A stretch of DNA of 64,000 nucleotides from Knoxdaviesia capensis. Lineage: Eukaryota; Ascomycota; Sordariomycetes; Microascales; Gondwanamycetaceae. Shown in pieces: positions 21,500-32,782 of this stretch. Within the stretch, counting starts at the first letter, position 1, and every line of letters starts with the position of its first letter. The notes under the pieces were generated by a model that was not told the origin of the DNA, ran no database searches, and saw only the letters and a list, made by a program, of their open reading frames with translations. Made by a program: the position numbers and the translations under genes. The stretch is from contig LNGK01000011.1 in NCBI GenBank assembly GCA_001510575.1, forward strand, positions 643,459 to 707,458, given 5' to 3'.

Positions 21500-23130
21500 T
21501 CCTATGCTGCATATGTGCATTAGGATCCAACTCACCCATATTCACTTACACGCACTTGCTTTTTTTTTTCCACCACCACCACGGCTCGCTCCTGCCCCTC
21601 CGACCCCTCCATCAACCCCTCCAGTGCCTCCTTCCGTTTTCTGACTGCGCGCCCAGGCCACCGTGTACGCTGCATCGCCAAGTTGGTTCCTTCTATGCTA
21701 CGCTTCACCGTTCCTTCTTCTTGATTTGGCTGCCGATGCAAAGTGCATGTGGCCTCTCCTTCCGTGTCTGTTCACCTTGGATCAAAGCAGGTTCCTCGAG
21801 ATATTCATCTATGCAGTCTTGCCGATCCAGATCCCATGGCTCGTGTCGCTCTTATGCATCTAGGCGGACCTGCCTCCTCTTCCGGCGCAGACATTCTGGT
21901 CGCATGACCTGCACTTATCGGACGTAGGCGCAAAGTGGTGAGAAGGCCGATAAGACGATAAGCCGATAAATGCACACGCCTCGACTTCCTCGCTAGAATA
22001 GAACTTGCATGACTTTATATTAATTTCTGTCAACCTCCCCTCCACGCTTTCGTTCAACTCCCGGATCTGCATTGGCGAGCTTTTACGAAATTACACCTCA
22101 ACATTCAAGTCCTAGCCCCCCTTCCGCGCCCGTGATAAGCAGTCGGGCCAATACAACAACATCTCACAGGTACATAATATGCAATGCACGGCAGGCCGGC
22201 AAACTGCCTTGGTTCGCCTCGCCCGTCTCACCGCTCTTCCGGTCTCTGTGCAGCACACGGCACCCAGCGGCCTCCAGCGTATTCACAGATAGGAAACACG
22301 GCCCAGACCCTTCTTCCGACGCTGGCCTATTTGGGAAGAGCGTGCTGCAGCGGGTGAGACGTGAAGTGATCCTTTCGCATGTGTTACGTTGGCCGTAAAA
22401 TGCCGGATCCTTTGAAAATCTTGTCCGGCGCACTTTGAGGTGTCTTTTTTTCTCGCAGCTTCGGGCCCGAGTCGGAGCGAACGACGGGTTTGGGCAGATC
22501 TGCTGGTGTCGCCCGCCAGAACCGCGCTGCGTGGACGTGCTGGCTAGGTCACATCACCCTCCCATATGTACGCTCCGAAGTTCGTCACATGCAGTGTCAC
22601 CAATCCTCTCGGCTTGTGAAGTGCAGTGGTCCGGCTTGCCGAACCACCCCCCCTGATTTTCCCTTCCAGTGCTGTCCCAATCCACCTCCGGCCCCGCTGC
22701 GATCAGCCATGGCAGCTACGGGAAGTCGACGAGAACTCCGGCGAGGCGAGCCACCTGAAGCACAATCGGGGAGCGAAATTATGTACTGAATAGCCACCAT
22801 TCGGTCGGTGCGGTCCACAGTAAGTCAGTGTGTTCGTGCTTGTGGGTGCTGCAAAGTGGAAACGAAACAGGCCAGTCTGTTCACAGCTAGCCCGGAGAGG
22901 AAAAACAGCAAAGAAAAGACGGAGAGCGAGCGTCTTTCAGGCTTAGGGCTTCTGCAGTCCACACCACTAATGCAAGAAAATCCGGAATCACCAGCCTAGC
23001 TTCCCCGGGGCCAGAGAAAAACCTCCCATCAACTGTCGCAAAGTCACACACTCGCACCACTAGCCGCAAGAAACACATGAAACGATGGTGACATTCGGCG
23101 GGGCAGGCTCGCTTGATTTCGACCGCTACG
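21500..23130. other. No firm gene
   Basis: Plus-strand frames (for example 21325-21927) are Ser/Cys/His-rich and look like shadows. I see no well-supported coding, RNA or repeat feature here. Confidence 0.4.
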
Positions 23131-23131
23131 C

Positions 23132-23845
23132 CTATTCTGGCTCTCCTCGCCTAATGTGCTGCTGAACTTGGACGCTTCCCTCTTTCGATGTTCGACAGCA
23201 CGGAGGGGGGACTGCCACATCCGGGATTGAAACAGGTCGTGACTCCGTTAGGAATAGTTCGCCATTCTTATGCGAGAATGGGCACGCGCAGGTGATTTCG
23301 GTAGGGCATATATAGGAGCGGCATATAATGGTGCTGCAAGACGAGGTCAACCTAATTCCAACAGATGTTTTCCCACCGCTGCCACAAGCTCCGTGCCATC
23401 TGTCAAAAAAAAATCCACTCGGGACAGGCGTCTGGCCTGTTTTGTCGTCCCTCTTTCTGAAAGGACAAAACTTGCAAACTTGCAAACTTGAAAACTTGAG
23501 AACTTGACAAAATCTAACGAACGATGCCAAGTTGACCTCGCATGCAGGAAACTGGACCCAACGGCCGAGTTTAGCCCGTGAAGGAGCAGACATGTCGATT
23601 TTCTTCTTCTCTCCTCCGTCTCTAGCTTTATCACAGGCCCACCCGAGGGCATGCGCGCCATACTCGACGAGAGCAGCTGCAGTGCAATTTTCTTTTTCTT
23701 CTCGCGCGGGGAGAATGCAGGAGACACGCACGACGGATGGACAACACCCTTTTATGGGGGGGGTTTTCTTTAGCAAGAACCCGTCCGTGCACTGCAGGAG
23801 GGGGAAGCCCGAGATGGGACGTAGATAACATCCAAACACAGACAT
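23132..23845 (-). CDS. Candidate single-exon cysteine-rich protein, 237 aa
   Basis: An uninterrupted ATG-to-TAG frame with about twenty cysteines spread along its length (for example VCKFCPFRKRD, ICRSYICPTEITCACPF, PPCCRTSKEG). The start (MSVFGCYLRPISGFPLLQC) is moderately hydrophobic. The pattern would suit a disulphide-bonded secreted or surface protein, but spacing does not match a family I know. A tandem 7- to 10-base repeat (23463-23505) encodes the VLKFSSLQVCKF part. The length and composition make this one of the better candidates. Confidence 0.4.
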   Translation of the reverse strand: MSVFGCYLRPISGFPLLQCTDGFLLKKTPPIKGCCPSVVRVSCILPAREEKENCTAAALVEYGAHALGWACDKARDGGEKKKIDMSAPSRAKLGRWVQFPACEVNLASFVRFCQVLKFSSLQVCKFCPFRKRDDKTGQTPVPSGFFFDRWHGACGSGGKTSVGIRLTSSCSTIICRSYICPTEITCACPFSHKNGELFLTESRPVSIPDVAVPPPCCRTSKEGSVQVQQHIRRGEPE

Positions 23846-23976
23846 TCTCCAGAATAGGACGGAAAACCCACTTCATTTCCCCCTCCTTTCCTTGTTGTGG
23901 GTATGTGTGTGTGTGTGAGGAGAGAGATAATCATATAAGCGAGGACTCCAACTATCACCATCTCTGCGAAAGAACG

Positions 23977-24001
23977 GTGTGTGTGTGTGTGTGTGTGTGT
24001 G
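23977..24001. repeat. (GT)n microsatellite
   Basis: About twelve GT units followed by GCGTGCGCGCGCG. No supported gene overlaps it. Confidence 0.85.
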
Positions 24002-24417
24002 CGTGCGCGCGCGAGACTTACGCACAAGGTCCGTCCTCCTGCAGATTTCCCGAGATTAACATGGTTCCTGCACTTCATATCAGTCGACGGAGATCACCTT
24101 GGCCGCTGCCCTCTCGAGGACACCATCTGCAGCCCAGATTACGTCTTTCAAATATTACCGTACGCAGACGTGGTGTTCGTCCCCGCGGGGGCTCGGCCGC
24201 GCTATACTCGCCCGCGAGGACGTACATCTAAAAGGCGGTGGTGAAATGGTCAAGAAGACGGGTGGGTATTGAACTGCGTTTTAGGACATGCACGATATAT
24301 TGGGCGTGGTTCTTGCGGGCCAAAAAATGACATGCCGAAACACGTCGCGGGGCCGTCTATAAAGACGAAACAACAGCCCGACGACGGGAATTCCAGGAGA
24401 ACATCTACAGTACATGA

Positions 24418-24855
24418 CTGACAACATATACAGTCCAACCCCCCATCGGCACATCGGTGTTATCCCCGACACGGCACACGGGCGAGCAGGAAAATTTTCA
24501 GGTTTTCTTATGCGATGAATGCTCCGGATCATTGCATTGCAGGACTTGGCATCGGGTCTGCAGACACCGCTTTGAGTGTCTCTTTGTCCGCTTTGTGCAA
24601 GTCGGGGGGGGATGCAGGGTGAATGGGCGAGGCCAACGAGATGGAGCAGCAGTAGTCCCTCCTCAACACTGCGGGCGGGTTCGCACACACGTCACCATCT
24701 TCTGCGCTCGCCATGCTGTCAGTCATCTTTTGACTGCGTCTTTTGGGGACACTAGTGAAGTTGGGGTACATGAAACACGGGATGGAATGCACCCTCAGCG
24801 TGTGCTTTTTGCTCTGCCGTATTGGGATTCTGCTGGCGAGACCTTATGCAAATAA
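24418..24855 (+). CDS. Candidate exon with clustered Cys/His
   Basis: The frame is open from a TGA at 24415 to TAA at 24855 without a convincing ATG, so it is probably a downstream exon. It contains FLCDECSGSLHCRTWHRVCR, a dense Cys/His cluster that could bind metal, and an acidic end (FGDTSEVGVHETRDG, PYWDSAGETLCK). Its last 86 bases overlap the next model in another phase, so alternative splicing or one false frame is implied. Confidence 0.35.
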   Translation: MTTYTVQPPIGTSVLSPTRHTGEQENFQVFLCDECSGSLHCRTWHRVCRHRFECLFVRFVQVGGGCRVNGRGQRDGAAVVPPQHCGRVRTHVTIFCARHAVSHLLTASFGDTSEVGVHETRDGMHPQRVLFALPYWDSAGETLCK

Positions 24856-25288
24856 GTCACATTGGGCACTCGTGAACAGGGGATGTGCACACCCCCCCGG
24901 CACCACCTTGTCCGGGCACAACGCGAGTTGTGCTCGACTCTGCACATATACAGTACAGTACGGTACAGACGAGGTATTCTTGACTGTCCAGGGCCCATGA
25001 ACACACACACACACACACACAAAGTAAATTAACGTCGGGGCTCCCTCCCCCCATGACCTGAAAGATTGCACCGCTTGTTCAAGTTGTGCCGACCCGACGG
25101 ACTTTGTGAAGGATAAGCACCGGTTATTCACCAGATGTGAATGTGACGCTGGGGATATTCCTGGTTCTCGGCAGTGTGACGGTGCACTAAAATCACATTT
25201 TCAAGAAGAAAAATATGCCGTCCACCCCATCACACCCCCGTATGTGGTTCAGGTATATGCCCCCAGTTTCCGCCCAGTTTCACAATAG
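24770..25288 (+). CDS. Candidate two-exon cysteine-rich secreted protein, 138 aa
   Basis: The model is exons 24770-24962 and 25065-25288. The 102-nt intron begins GTACAG, contains a CA microsatellite and ends after a C-rich tract at GAAAG; phases match (phase 1). The ATG opens a hydrophobic leader (ECTLSVCFLLCRIGILLARP). The mature part is Cys-rich across the splice junction (CARLCTYTVQY, then CTACSSCADPTDF, then RCECDAG), recalling EGF-like spacing without matching it. Ends in TAG. Confidence 0.4.
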
Positions 25289-25554
25289 TGCAGTCCGCTC
25301 TGTATGTCTGTAGTGCAGTACAACCCACCACGCCTGCACAAAACCCGCCCGCGAGAGAAGAACACGCCATGGTGGTGCTGTTCTCGCACGCGGTGCGGTT
25401 CGAAGGCAGCGGACAAGGCAGATCCCGCCGTGCTAGGCGTTTGAAAGCAGCTACAGACCGCGTGTAGAGTGGTACGTGGGCTCTGGCCGTCCGGCTGGAT
25501 GGACACATCACGGTGAAGCAAAAATAGACTTCGGCTTACCAGAACTTAAAACCA

Positions 25555-25923
25555 GGTCTGGCCTTTGTTGTTTTGGCTGTGGCGCGGCCAAACGAAGAAG
25601 AAACGGCCAACTCGCGCCCGTGTGGAAGCCAGCCTAGAAACCGGCGAAGAAGGGTCTAAGAGAGAAACACCAACCGATAAGTTTCTGTTTTAGCTGTGGA
25701 AATCGGAGCTAAAAAAGGCCAAAAAACGAAATCAATCCACTGGAAGCCAGTCAAGAGGGGCGGGAAACGGGCCAAAGCGGAGAGGCCACGGACGGCTGTG
25801 GCGGCGGGCGATCTCCCATCACTCGCAGGTTTTTTTGGGTGCTTGACTACAGGAGAGTTGTTATGCTTCCTTTTTGCACGGTGTCTGTGGGTGGTGGTGG
25901 GCTGTGGCCGGGATTGTCTGTGA
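25555..25923 (+). CDS. Candidate short exons, product unknown
   Basis: A short frame around 25540-25660 reads AYQNLKPGLAFVVLAVARPN and EEETANSRPCGSQPRN. After a good acceptor (TTTCTGTTTTAG, ending about 25692) a second frame to 25923 begins with a Lys/Arg-rich stretch (GAKKGQKTKSIHWKPVKRGG) and ends hydrophobic. I could not fit a phase-consistent join between them. These are too short to call with confidence. Confidence 0.2.
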
Positions 25924-26784
25924 GCTGGACGGTTTTGCGATGGCGTCTTTTGTTGGTGCCTACTGTCGGGGAGTTTGGCTTTGGTTTTTTGTTCGTTTCC
26001 GTGGCCTTAATGCGATCTCTGCTATAGTTCCGCTGATCCCCTCCGTGCTCAGCTTCTTCTCCTCTCCCTTCCCCGCGCGTCCCGTTCCTGTGTGGGTGGC
26101 TTGCTCCCCCGGGTTACACCGGCGCAGCGGCCATTCGGCGCTTGGGGCGTCCCCCCTCCGGAGACGGGATTGGTGGGAGAGAAAAAGCGCCCACCACCAT
26201 GGCTTTTTTCCTGTATGTATTAGTAGTTTGCTTTTCGGCGGTGTGGCTCGCCGGATGAAGGACGACCAGCCACTGTGGCTTCCTCGACATCGAGGAGGGT
26301 GATATCGGCGTTCATGCACGTTAGGACGGTGCTCCCTCCGAGCCGTCCCCCGGATCCCTTTTTTTTTTTTCTTTTTTTTTTTTTTCCTTCATGTTGGTCC
26401 CTGTACCCCAGATTCCCAGCACCTGCATGTTCCGATTTGTCCTGTGCCCACGGCAGAGACACAAAGCGGTCGTACGTCCGCCTCCCCGTGCGGGACTGCC
26501 TTCTCCATTCTCAACACAGAACCACAGAACCCCTCGCGCTATTCCACTGCAGAAACGGGGAAAATCTGGGGAAGTCAGACACGGCACAGGCGGTCAGATC
26601 GCCTGGCACATGGGCCCCCTTTGTTGCGGTCTTTCTGGGGAGGGGGCGAAGCAGCCTAAGGGGCATCCCCATGGCAAAGACAAAGGAAAGGCAATTTCAG
26701 CATGCAGATGCAGGTTGGTGAGGTGTGTGGCGTGGCCGGTTCTCCAACTCGCCTGCTGACCGGGGCCCGGCCGGAGGGGCCAGG

Positions 26785-26810
26785 CGAGAGAGAGAGAGAG
26801 AGAGAGAGAG
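26785..26810. repeat. (GA)n microsatellite
   Basis: About twelve to thirteen GA units in a G+C-rich context. Confidence 0.85.
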
Positions 26811-26910
26811 CACGCCTGCGATCTCGGCCGGCCCGCGGATCGCCACGCCTGCGGATGAGCCCAAAGACGTAAGAGAAACCCGCCAGGGACTTGGAGAAAG
26901 GGACAAATAG

Positions 26911-27531
26911 GTGTCCTGTCAAAAGTCTTCTCGCCACGCGCGCACCGTGAAGTGTCAGTGCAACCTGAGGCTTGGAGATCTGAAAACCTGCGAACTCATG
27001 GGTCCGCAAGGTCTACGCTCGGTGGATTCTCTCCACATAGTAATTTTCTTTTTCTTTGTTTCTCTGGCCTCCGGGTCGTCGAGGTGGTCATACGCATGGC
27101 TCTTACACCACTCTAGTGCCGTGAGAAAAAACTCTGCTTCTTCTTTTTTCTATGCATGCTTGAATTTTAAGCCAAAAATCCCCCCAGAAATATGCCTCCG
27201 GGGAACTCCTGCGGCTAGTACCTGCAGCGCGCCAATGCAACATGTGCGAGCCGTAGTGGCAACTGCATGCACGAGGGAAATAGCAGGAGCCCGACTGAGA
27301 GACCACGGGGCTTTGGCCTTGCTTTTGCGTCTCCAAAGGGGGGGAAGCAGATTGAAAGAGGGTCGGTTTTATTTAGCTTCTCTCGGAGGGACGCTATCCA
27401 AGCGATGGAACGACCTGGCGGGGCTCATCGTGTGTGGCGGCTTGAGAGAGAGAAGAGGGTGTCTTGAACTGGAGGGTTGGCGGACGAGACCGTACGTATC
27501 TACAGTACGTGTATGGGAAGAGATGTGGTGA
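26911..27531 (+). CDS. Candidate 206-codon open frame
   Basis: The frame starts with GTG directly after an AATAG that could be an acceptor; the first ATG is at 26998. It reads KCQCNLRLGDLKTCELMGP, a hydrophobic stretch (SLHIVIFFFFVSLASG) and a basic-hydrophobic C-terminal half ending RPYVSTVRVWEEMW. A 266-codon antisense frame (27394-28194) overlaps only its end. The product is unknown. Confidence 0.3.
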   Translation: MSCQKSSRHARTVKCQCNLRLGDLKTCELMGPQGLRSVDSLHIVIFFFFVSLASGSSRWSYAWLLHHSSAVRKNSASSFFYACLNFKPKIPPEICLRGTPAASTCSAPMQHVRAVVATACTREIAGARLRDHGALALLLRLQRGGSRLKEGRFYLASLGGTLSKRWNDLAGLIVCGGLRERRGCLELEGWRTRPYVSTVRVWEEMW

Positions 27532-27912
27532 CGCAAAGAATGCATGCATTGATGCTCTTCTTGTTGACTCTGGCAGCGACACACGCCAACCCCTAACCCT
27601 ATTAGGTCGTGTTAGTTCCCCGTGTCTTACTGTGAGACAACCTCTGCCAAGAACACCGGACGAGGGCGTGAGAATCACGACATTGGGACTCGAATCCCCC
27701 CCTCCTTGCTCGCTTTCCCCGCCATCCAGCCATTCCCAAAAAGGAAAAACGGACTTATCTGTCGTCTTCCTCTTCCTTCCCCCGCAAAGAGGGTTCTCCC
27801 GCTTTCCCGGCCGTGTGCCGTGCCTCGGCGGACCGTGAATGGCGACACTGACGGCAGTGGCCATGGAATACCTTTTTGGTATTTCTGTGTCTCTTGTGTC
27901 GTGCCGTGGTAG

Positions 27913-28700
27913 CACGGCGTCCCAGGGTACGGCGGGCGGGGAATCAAGGGTGATTTTTTTTCTCTTTCTGCCTGTGGTGTCTTCTTGGTCTGCGTGGTTG
28001 TGAAGCCCTCTTTTGTGGGGAGCCACCCAGACAAAGACCCTACCAAACCCGAAGTGTGTAAGTGCCCCTCTCCCCCTGTGCGCGACTCCAAAGACGGGCT
28101 CGGCCAGCCGAGAAGAGAAGGCTGGAGTGCGCGCGAGAGAGAGCCAGAGAGCGCCAAAGCCTGGGTCGATGCAACTGACGAGCTGCAGATTCATGTCCTG
28201 CCTATAGCACGCACACCGGAGACAAGAACATGCTGGATGACTCGGCGGTGTAGCCAGCGTCTCGCTCTGTGCCGTGTTGGGTGCGTCGAACCCCTCCCCC
28301 GGCGCCGGCTTTCCGGATTGGGACGCGATCGTATGTCGCCCCGTGCCGGTTTCTGTCTTTCTTTGGGTGGCTTTTCTTGGCCCAGGTTTGCAGGTCTTTA
28401 TCCTATCGCCGATTCCGCAGGGGGGTGGATCTTTTTTTTCTTCTTCTCATCTTGCAGGCCGTCTGCGATGCAGTGACTTTGTTTAAAAGGGAAACCCTGG
28501 GAACCCGGAATGGCCGGCGCGCGTGTGTGAGTGTGTGTGAGTGTGTGAGTGTGTGTGTCTGCACATGAAGATTTGCCCTGGGGGCCAAGCAATGCGTGGA
28601 GATCTACGGCCACGCATACATTCGCCAGCTGTTTGATCCGGGAAACATTACGGCGCGCCCTTCCTCACCGCGATCGCCAGGCCGAGTATGGCGATCATGA
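27913..28700 (+). CDS. Candidate two-exon gene, 5' end open
   Basis: Exon 1 27913-28472 is open for 186 codons from a TAG, with a hydrophobic stretch near its start (SLSACGVFLVCVVVKPS) and a charged middle (KAWVDATDELQIHV). Intron 28473-28570 (98 nt) contains the GT-rich repeat near 28525-28560 and joins in phase 2 to exon 2 28571-28700, which reads LGAKQCVEIYGHAYIRQLFD. No ATG is found, so an upstream exon is missing. The composition of both exons is good; the family is unknown. Confidence 0.4.
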
Positions 28701-29135
28701 CGGGTTCAACCTAGGCTCTGGCGCATGAAAGTCCAGCAGATGGCCAATATCACTACGGTGTGTGTGATATTTTGTATTATAGGTATAGAAACCGCCCGTA
28801 ACCCTAACGCTGCCTCCGATCGCTCTCACGGGAACGGCGATACCCGACTGGCCTTCCACGCATTGACGGCACTTGCAAGTATTGGGTAGCAGGCCCCGAT
28901 TAAATGTGCTTGCACACACACACACACGCACCCACCAAGAAAAAGATGGGATGAACATGCCCCGAAAAGAAAAAAAATACGAATGCCGAGAGATGCAGGC
29001 CGATAAAGAGTGAGAAAGCAGAGATACGGAGGAAAAAAACGAAAGAAATTGCACGGCATTTGCTAGGCCCTGCAGCTAGGTGCATCTTGGGGCCCTCTTG
29101 CATGCCCCCTTTTGTAAGAAGCGTTACTCTGCATA

Positions 29136-29468
29136 ATGAGGATATTTGGCCATATCTGGACTGGGTGGATATATATATTTTATTTTTCCTGCGGCATTCC
29201 CCCTCTCTTCTCTGGTCCATTTTATGGGGACACGTTTCTCCTTTTTCCCTTTCTTCTCTGTGCAGGTTTTTCTATCATGATACCCGGCACATACTGTACA
29301 CACTTCTTCCCTCGCAAAAGACCACACACTCTATCTCGATATCCCGCCGTTTGTACGACCGTTTTGCCACGGTGGTTGCTGACGTCTTCTCTTCCTCCAG
29401 GGCCCCCGGTCACCCGTCTTCCATCAGTGTTTTTTATCTCTCTGTTGCTGGCCTGTGAGTGGTCCTGA
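29136..29468 (+). CDS. Candidate 110-aa membrane protein
   Basis: An ATG-to-stop frame rich in Phe, Trp, Ile and Leu, with likely membrane segments (WTGWIYIFYFSCGIPPLF, DTFLLFPFLLCAGFSIMI, SVFFISLLLAC). An overlapping plus frame (29060-29458) reads NEDIWPYLDWVDIYILFF and is equally open, so the phase is uncertain. Confidence 0.3.
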   Translation: MRIFGHIWTGWIYIFYFSCGIPPLFSGPFYGDTFLLFPFLLCAGFSIMIPGTYCTHFFPRKRPHTLSRYPAVCTTVLPRWLLTSSLPPGPPVTRLPSVFFISLLLACEWS

Positions 29469-29588
29469 CCCTCGCAGCATAAAGGTCGGCCGACGGAGGC
29501 CGTTCAGGGCTTCCCTGGCGGCCCCTTGCCACTGACACACGGACACTGGCCCAGATTAGGCCGGTCGATGCCATTTTTGGGCTTCTGT

Positions 29589-30485
29589 CTATTTGCGGTG
29601 TGTCTTTCTGCTTCTGGAAGGGCCTGGGTCTGTTATTGCCTGAGGACGGCGGTGTTTCTGAAATTTGATGATCACTGCTTGACGATCTCCGACGTGGTGA
29701 GGCAAAACCACATGCTGATATTCTGCGCCAGCATGGCCGAGCCACGCCTGGATCATCAGAGGGGGAGGGGCGGAGGACACCATGGACTTTTGCATACACT
29801 TGCTGCTCGTGTTCGTCGTCTCCTCTGTGTTGCCACTCCCAGCCGTGTCGGCCTCGTGCCTTTCTCCCCGTCTCTTGGAGATGATGTCCACCACCACCCC
29901 CCCCCCTAGAGCGTGCACCGCCCATCCTCCTTCTGGTCTTTTTGCAAACCGGTCTGAGAGTCTTCCCTTCGTCCCAAAGGAGACGACGAAGGGGACGAGG
30001 GACGTGGGTAGTTGGAGTTTGTCTGCATGAGACCGGAGCAAACACCATAAAAGAAAAGAGGGAGTATCGCGAGGTTGGTTGTGGCGACGAGAACCACACA
30101 AACGAGTGGGTTTAGTGCCCAGAGACCAGACTTTTTCCTCTTGCCTGCGCTCTCTGCACTCTCTACGATGTGCTCTTGCACTGCTCTCACCCCCCCTCCC
30201 CGGATGAGTGAAGAGTGAGAGACTGGATCCTGTATTTTTCTTTCTGGCTATGGGAAGAGGTTCCTCACAGTGCGCGCGCACAGACATTGAGGTGTCATCC
30301 AACGACGTGGAGTGAGGGACAAGATATCGACGCAGGACAGCGAGGGCCACACACCCACAGCGAGACCGAGACGGAGAACGACTTCCTCCTTGAACCTAGC
30401 ATGAGTTGGCAATCGTGGTCTGAGATACGAGGAGCGTATATTCGCCGCCGCCCCCCATGTCCCTGCCTGCGTGAGGTATCTCCCG
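29589..30485 (-). CDS. Long open exon, 299 codons, 5' end open
   Basis: Open from a TGA near 30487 to TAG at 29589 with no ATG in the first 120 codons except one about 65 codons in. It contains a hydrophobic segment (LRLGLAVGVALAVLRRYLV), a charged Arg/Glu region (ECRERRQEEKVWSLG), a Gly/Val patch (WAVHALGGGVVVDIISKRR) and an acidic Thr-rich part (GSGNTEETTNTSSKC). Length alone makes a chance frame unlikely but not excluded. A 221-codon frame in another phase (29434-30099) overlaps. Confidence 0.35.
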
Positions 30486-30534
30486 TCTCAGGACTCGTAG
30501 AGACCTCATTCCTCTGAGAGAGAGAGAGGGGGCG

Positions 30535-30786
30535 ATGAGCAGGATGCCACGACGGCGAGTCGGAGAGTATGTCGACCGGCCACGCCTGGCGACGGGCTGG
30601 ACGGCTGATGGAACGAGGACGATGACTCATGATTACAACTCCTGGCGCTGGCATATCGCCCAACACCCTCTGCGCTGCGCGGCCAGCCAACCTCGGGAGA
30701 TGCAGAGGGCGAAAGATGACCTCGATCGAGCGTCAATGCTCTTGGGGGAGGAGGGGGGAGGGCAATTTCATTTCTTTTACGAGTAG
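30535..30786 (+). CDS. Candidate 83-aa ORF overlapping the next model's first exon
   Basis: An ATG-to-TAG frame with acidic and basic balance: RRVGEYVDRPRLATGWTADG, YNSWRWHIAQHPLRC and REMQRAKDDLDRASMLLGEE. It is complete, but it overlaps the 30629 start in a different phase, so the two are likely mutually exclusive. Confidence 0.3.
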   Translation: MSRMPRRRVGEYVDRPRLATGWTADGTRTMTHDYNSWRWHIAQHPLRCAASQPREMQRAKDDLDRASMLLGEEGGGQFHFFYE

Positions 30787-31342
30787 AAGGGGGGTGTGTG
30801 ACTGTGTGTGTCTGGCGCTCGCAGTTGAGGCCACCCGGAGGTACTGTAGATAGTGAAGGATGCGCGCGTGTGGTCTTTGACCTCTTCGTGCGAGTTGATA
30901 TCAAGCAAGCAGACGTGTACACCGGCAAGTGCATTGAGAGCATCACCAGGGCGTGTGCTGGCCATTTCCGGAGCAGCTCGCTTCTCTTTGCAGTAGTGCT
31001 CGCAGATACGTCCAAATCCGTGTAGACGAAAGGGTTTATCTTGAGTGCCGGATAGCGTTAATAGGAAGCACGGATGATTCTACCAAGGCGGTGCAGACAC
31101 AGGCCAAGCATCAAAGGAAGCATACTTCACGCAGTGATATCGCAATCTTCTTTCCTTTTTGTCCGCGTCACCAGGGGAGAAAAAGTAAACTAAGCCCACC
31201 TCGCTGTAGCTGTTCTTCGTGCGTTCTAAAGCCCAGCACTGCCAGCAGCGTGCTGAATGCAAGGGCCTCTTGGAGCTGCATATTCTATCTCCCTCTCGCC
31301 CAGCTCTTTGCATCCACACAGACACACCCTGGCCGGGCCTAG
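30629..31342 (+). CDS. Candidate three-exon gene, 209 aa
   Basis: The model is exons 30629-30793, 30825-30952 and 31006-31342. Intron 1 (31 nt) is almost entirely GT-repeat-like (GTGTGTGACTGTGTGTGTC...GCAG); intron 2 is 53 nt GTGTGC...GCAG. Phases 0 and 2 match. The middle reads CARVVFDLFVRVDIKQADVY then, across the junction, YVQIRVDERVYLECRIALIG, a good balanced sequence. The first exon is uncertain: an ATG frame at 30535-30786 (HDYNSWRWHIAQHPLRC...) overlaps it in another phase and also looks coding. Confidence 0.4.
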
Positions 31343-31811
31343 GAAGTACAGTACAGGAAGGGCAACATACTGCAGGAGAGCAGTGACTGTTGATGCAGGC
31401 GCTTGGATGCTCGTACATGAGAGTGAAAAGAGATATGCCGGAGGGACAGATAACCACGAGAACAAAGTGGGCATTTCACCCGTACACTTCTTTTTTAGTT
31501 GGCTTTTTTTTTATGTGGACACGGCTGGGCTATGGGTGTGTGCTTACAGTGGGATTAAACTAATCCACATTGATTAATTCTTTCTTTTTCCGTTCCATAT
31601 TGGTGCTGGTTCTTCTCCATTTTCCGTGCGTTGTGTGTGTTAGTTGCAGGATGCAAAATCCCTGGTTTAAATTGCATGCACGAAAAAAAAATATATATAT
31701 CTTTTTTTCCCTCAACCGTCTCCAGTTGACCGCACTCCCAAATCGCATCGCCAAAGCTCGTACTGTGTGATAATTTGTCGTGTCTCGCTTGTTGAGTTCC
31801 CGCCCAGCTGC

Positions 31812-32782
31812 ATGCGCTGTTTCCCCCCCCCTCTTTGTCATGCGTGTTCTTCCCACTTTATGTGTGCCCCTGATGCGCGAGAACAAAGATCAGACGCGAG
31901 AATGGCACAAAAAAAGGGGGAAATGGAGACGGCGTGCAGCATGCAGAGAAGCGAAAACCAATACTTTCTCGCGATATGCGTATTTGTCCCGAGAGAGAGG
32001 GGGGAGCATGCACTGCTACGGAGATGTTTTTTGGCGGTGTCGGCAAGGCACGATAAAGCAAGGTACGGCGGACTTCTGACTGGCTGAAAAATCCGGCGAT
32101 TTGGACTATCGTACAGCCAGAGAAAAAAGCCCTATTTGCTTCCGTGATAAATTCCCTATCAGTCGCTGCGGTGCCGTTGTCTCGGTATCTCCGGAACGCC
32201 GGGTCCCGACACGCCGGGTCCGGAGGATGTCGGAGCTGGCCGGCCAGCACTTGCGGTCAGAGACACGACGAAGCCTAAAAGCTCAGGGACATATTTTACA
32301 ACATAGCGGAACCAACATGGGGCAAAGTACACCACTTTTTCCCCAAGTCTGGGTCGCCTGGCCACCTTTGTTTGCCCTCATCTTTCCCTGGTTCCCCCCC
32401 CCCTGGAGGACGAGGCTGGCGAAAAAGTCTCCCCTCCAGAACCAGACTTTGGATGGGGGAAAAGCCTTGTCAGCACGTCGATGGCACGCTATAGCGTCCT
32501 TGTGCAGGTGCGTTTTTCAGGCATTTCCCCCCGCCGTAGCCCCTCATTCCCAGCCGCCAGAACAAGCCCAGGCTGCGTGTATGCCATTGTTCAATGGCAA
32601 AAAGCCGGTGCTCCGAGCTTGGTGCCGCTGTAATATCCACGTGCAGTAGCGAGGAGACGGCCTGGGGAGCAACAGTACGGCGAGTACTGTACACGTCGGA
32701 TGTGGATGATGGGGACCAGGAAATGAGGAGGTTTATGTGGAGAGGCGGATGCCGTCTCTGGGGGGGGCTTGAGACGGTGTAA
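31812..32782 (+). CDS. Candidate three-exon gene, 286 aa
   Basis: The model is exons 31812-32062, 32121-32501 and 32554-32782; introns 58 nt (GTACGG...CAG) and 52 nt (GTGCAG...CCCAG), both phase 2. Without the second intron the frame ends at 32649, giving 259 aa. Exon 1 is Cys/Met-rich (MRCFPPPLCHACSSHF); exon 2 is basic with WVAWPPLFALIFPWFPPPW; exon 3 is acidic (LYTSDVDDGDQEMRRFMWRG). A minus-strand frame at 31858-32250 competes with exon 1. The family is unknown. Confidence 0.4.

Noticed and set aside
21325..21927. 200-codon plus frame
   Set aside because: It is Ser/Cys/His/Pro-rich over pyrimidine-rich DNA and lies opposite a better minus-strand ATG frame.
27394..28194. 266-codon minus frame
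   Set aside because: It lies opposite the better supported two-exon plus model, has a less balanced Arg/Ser/Pro composition and a non-ATG start.
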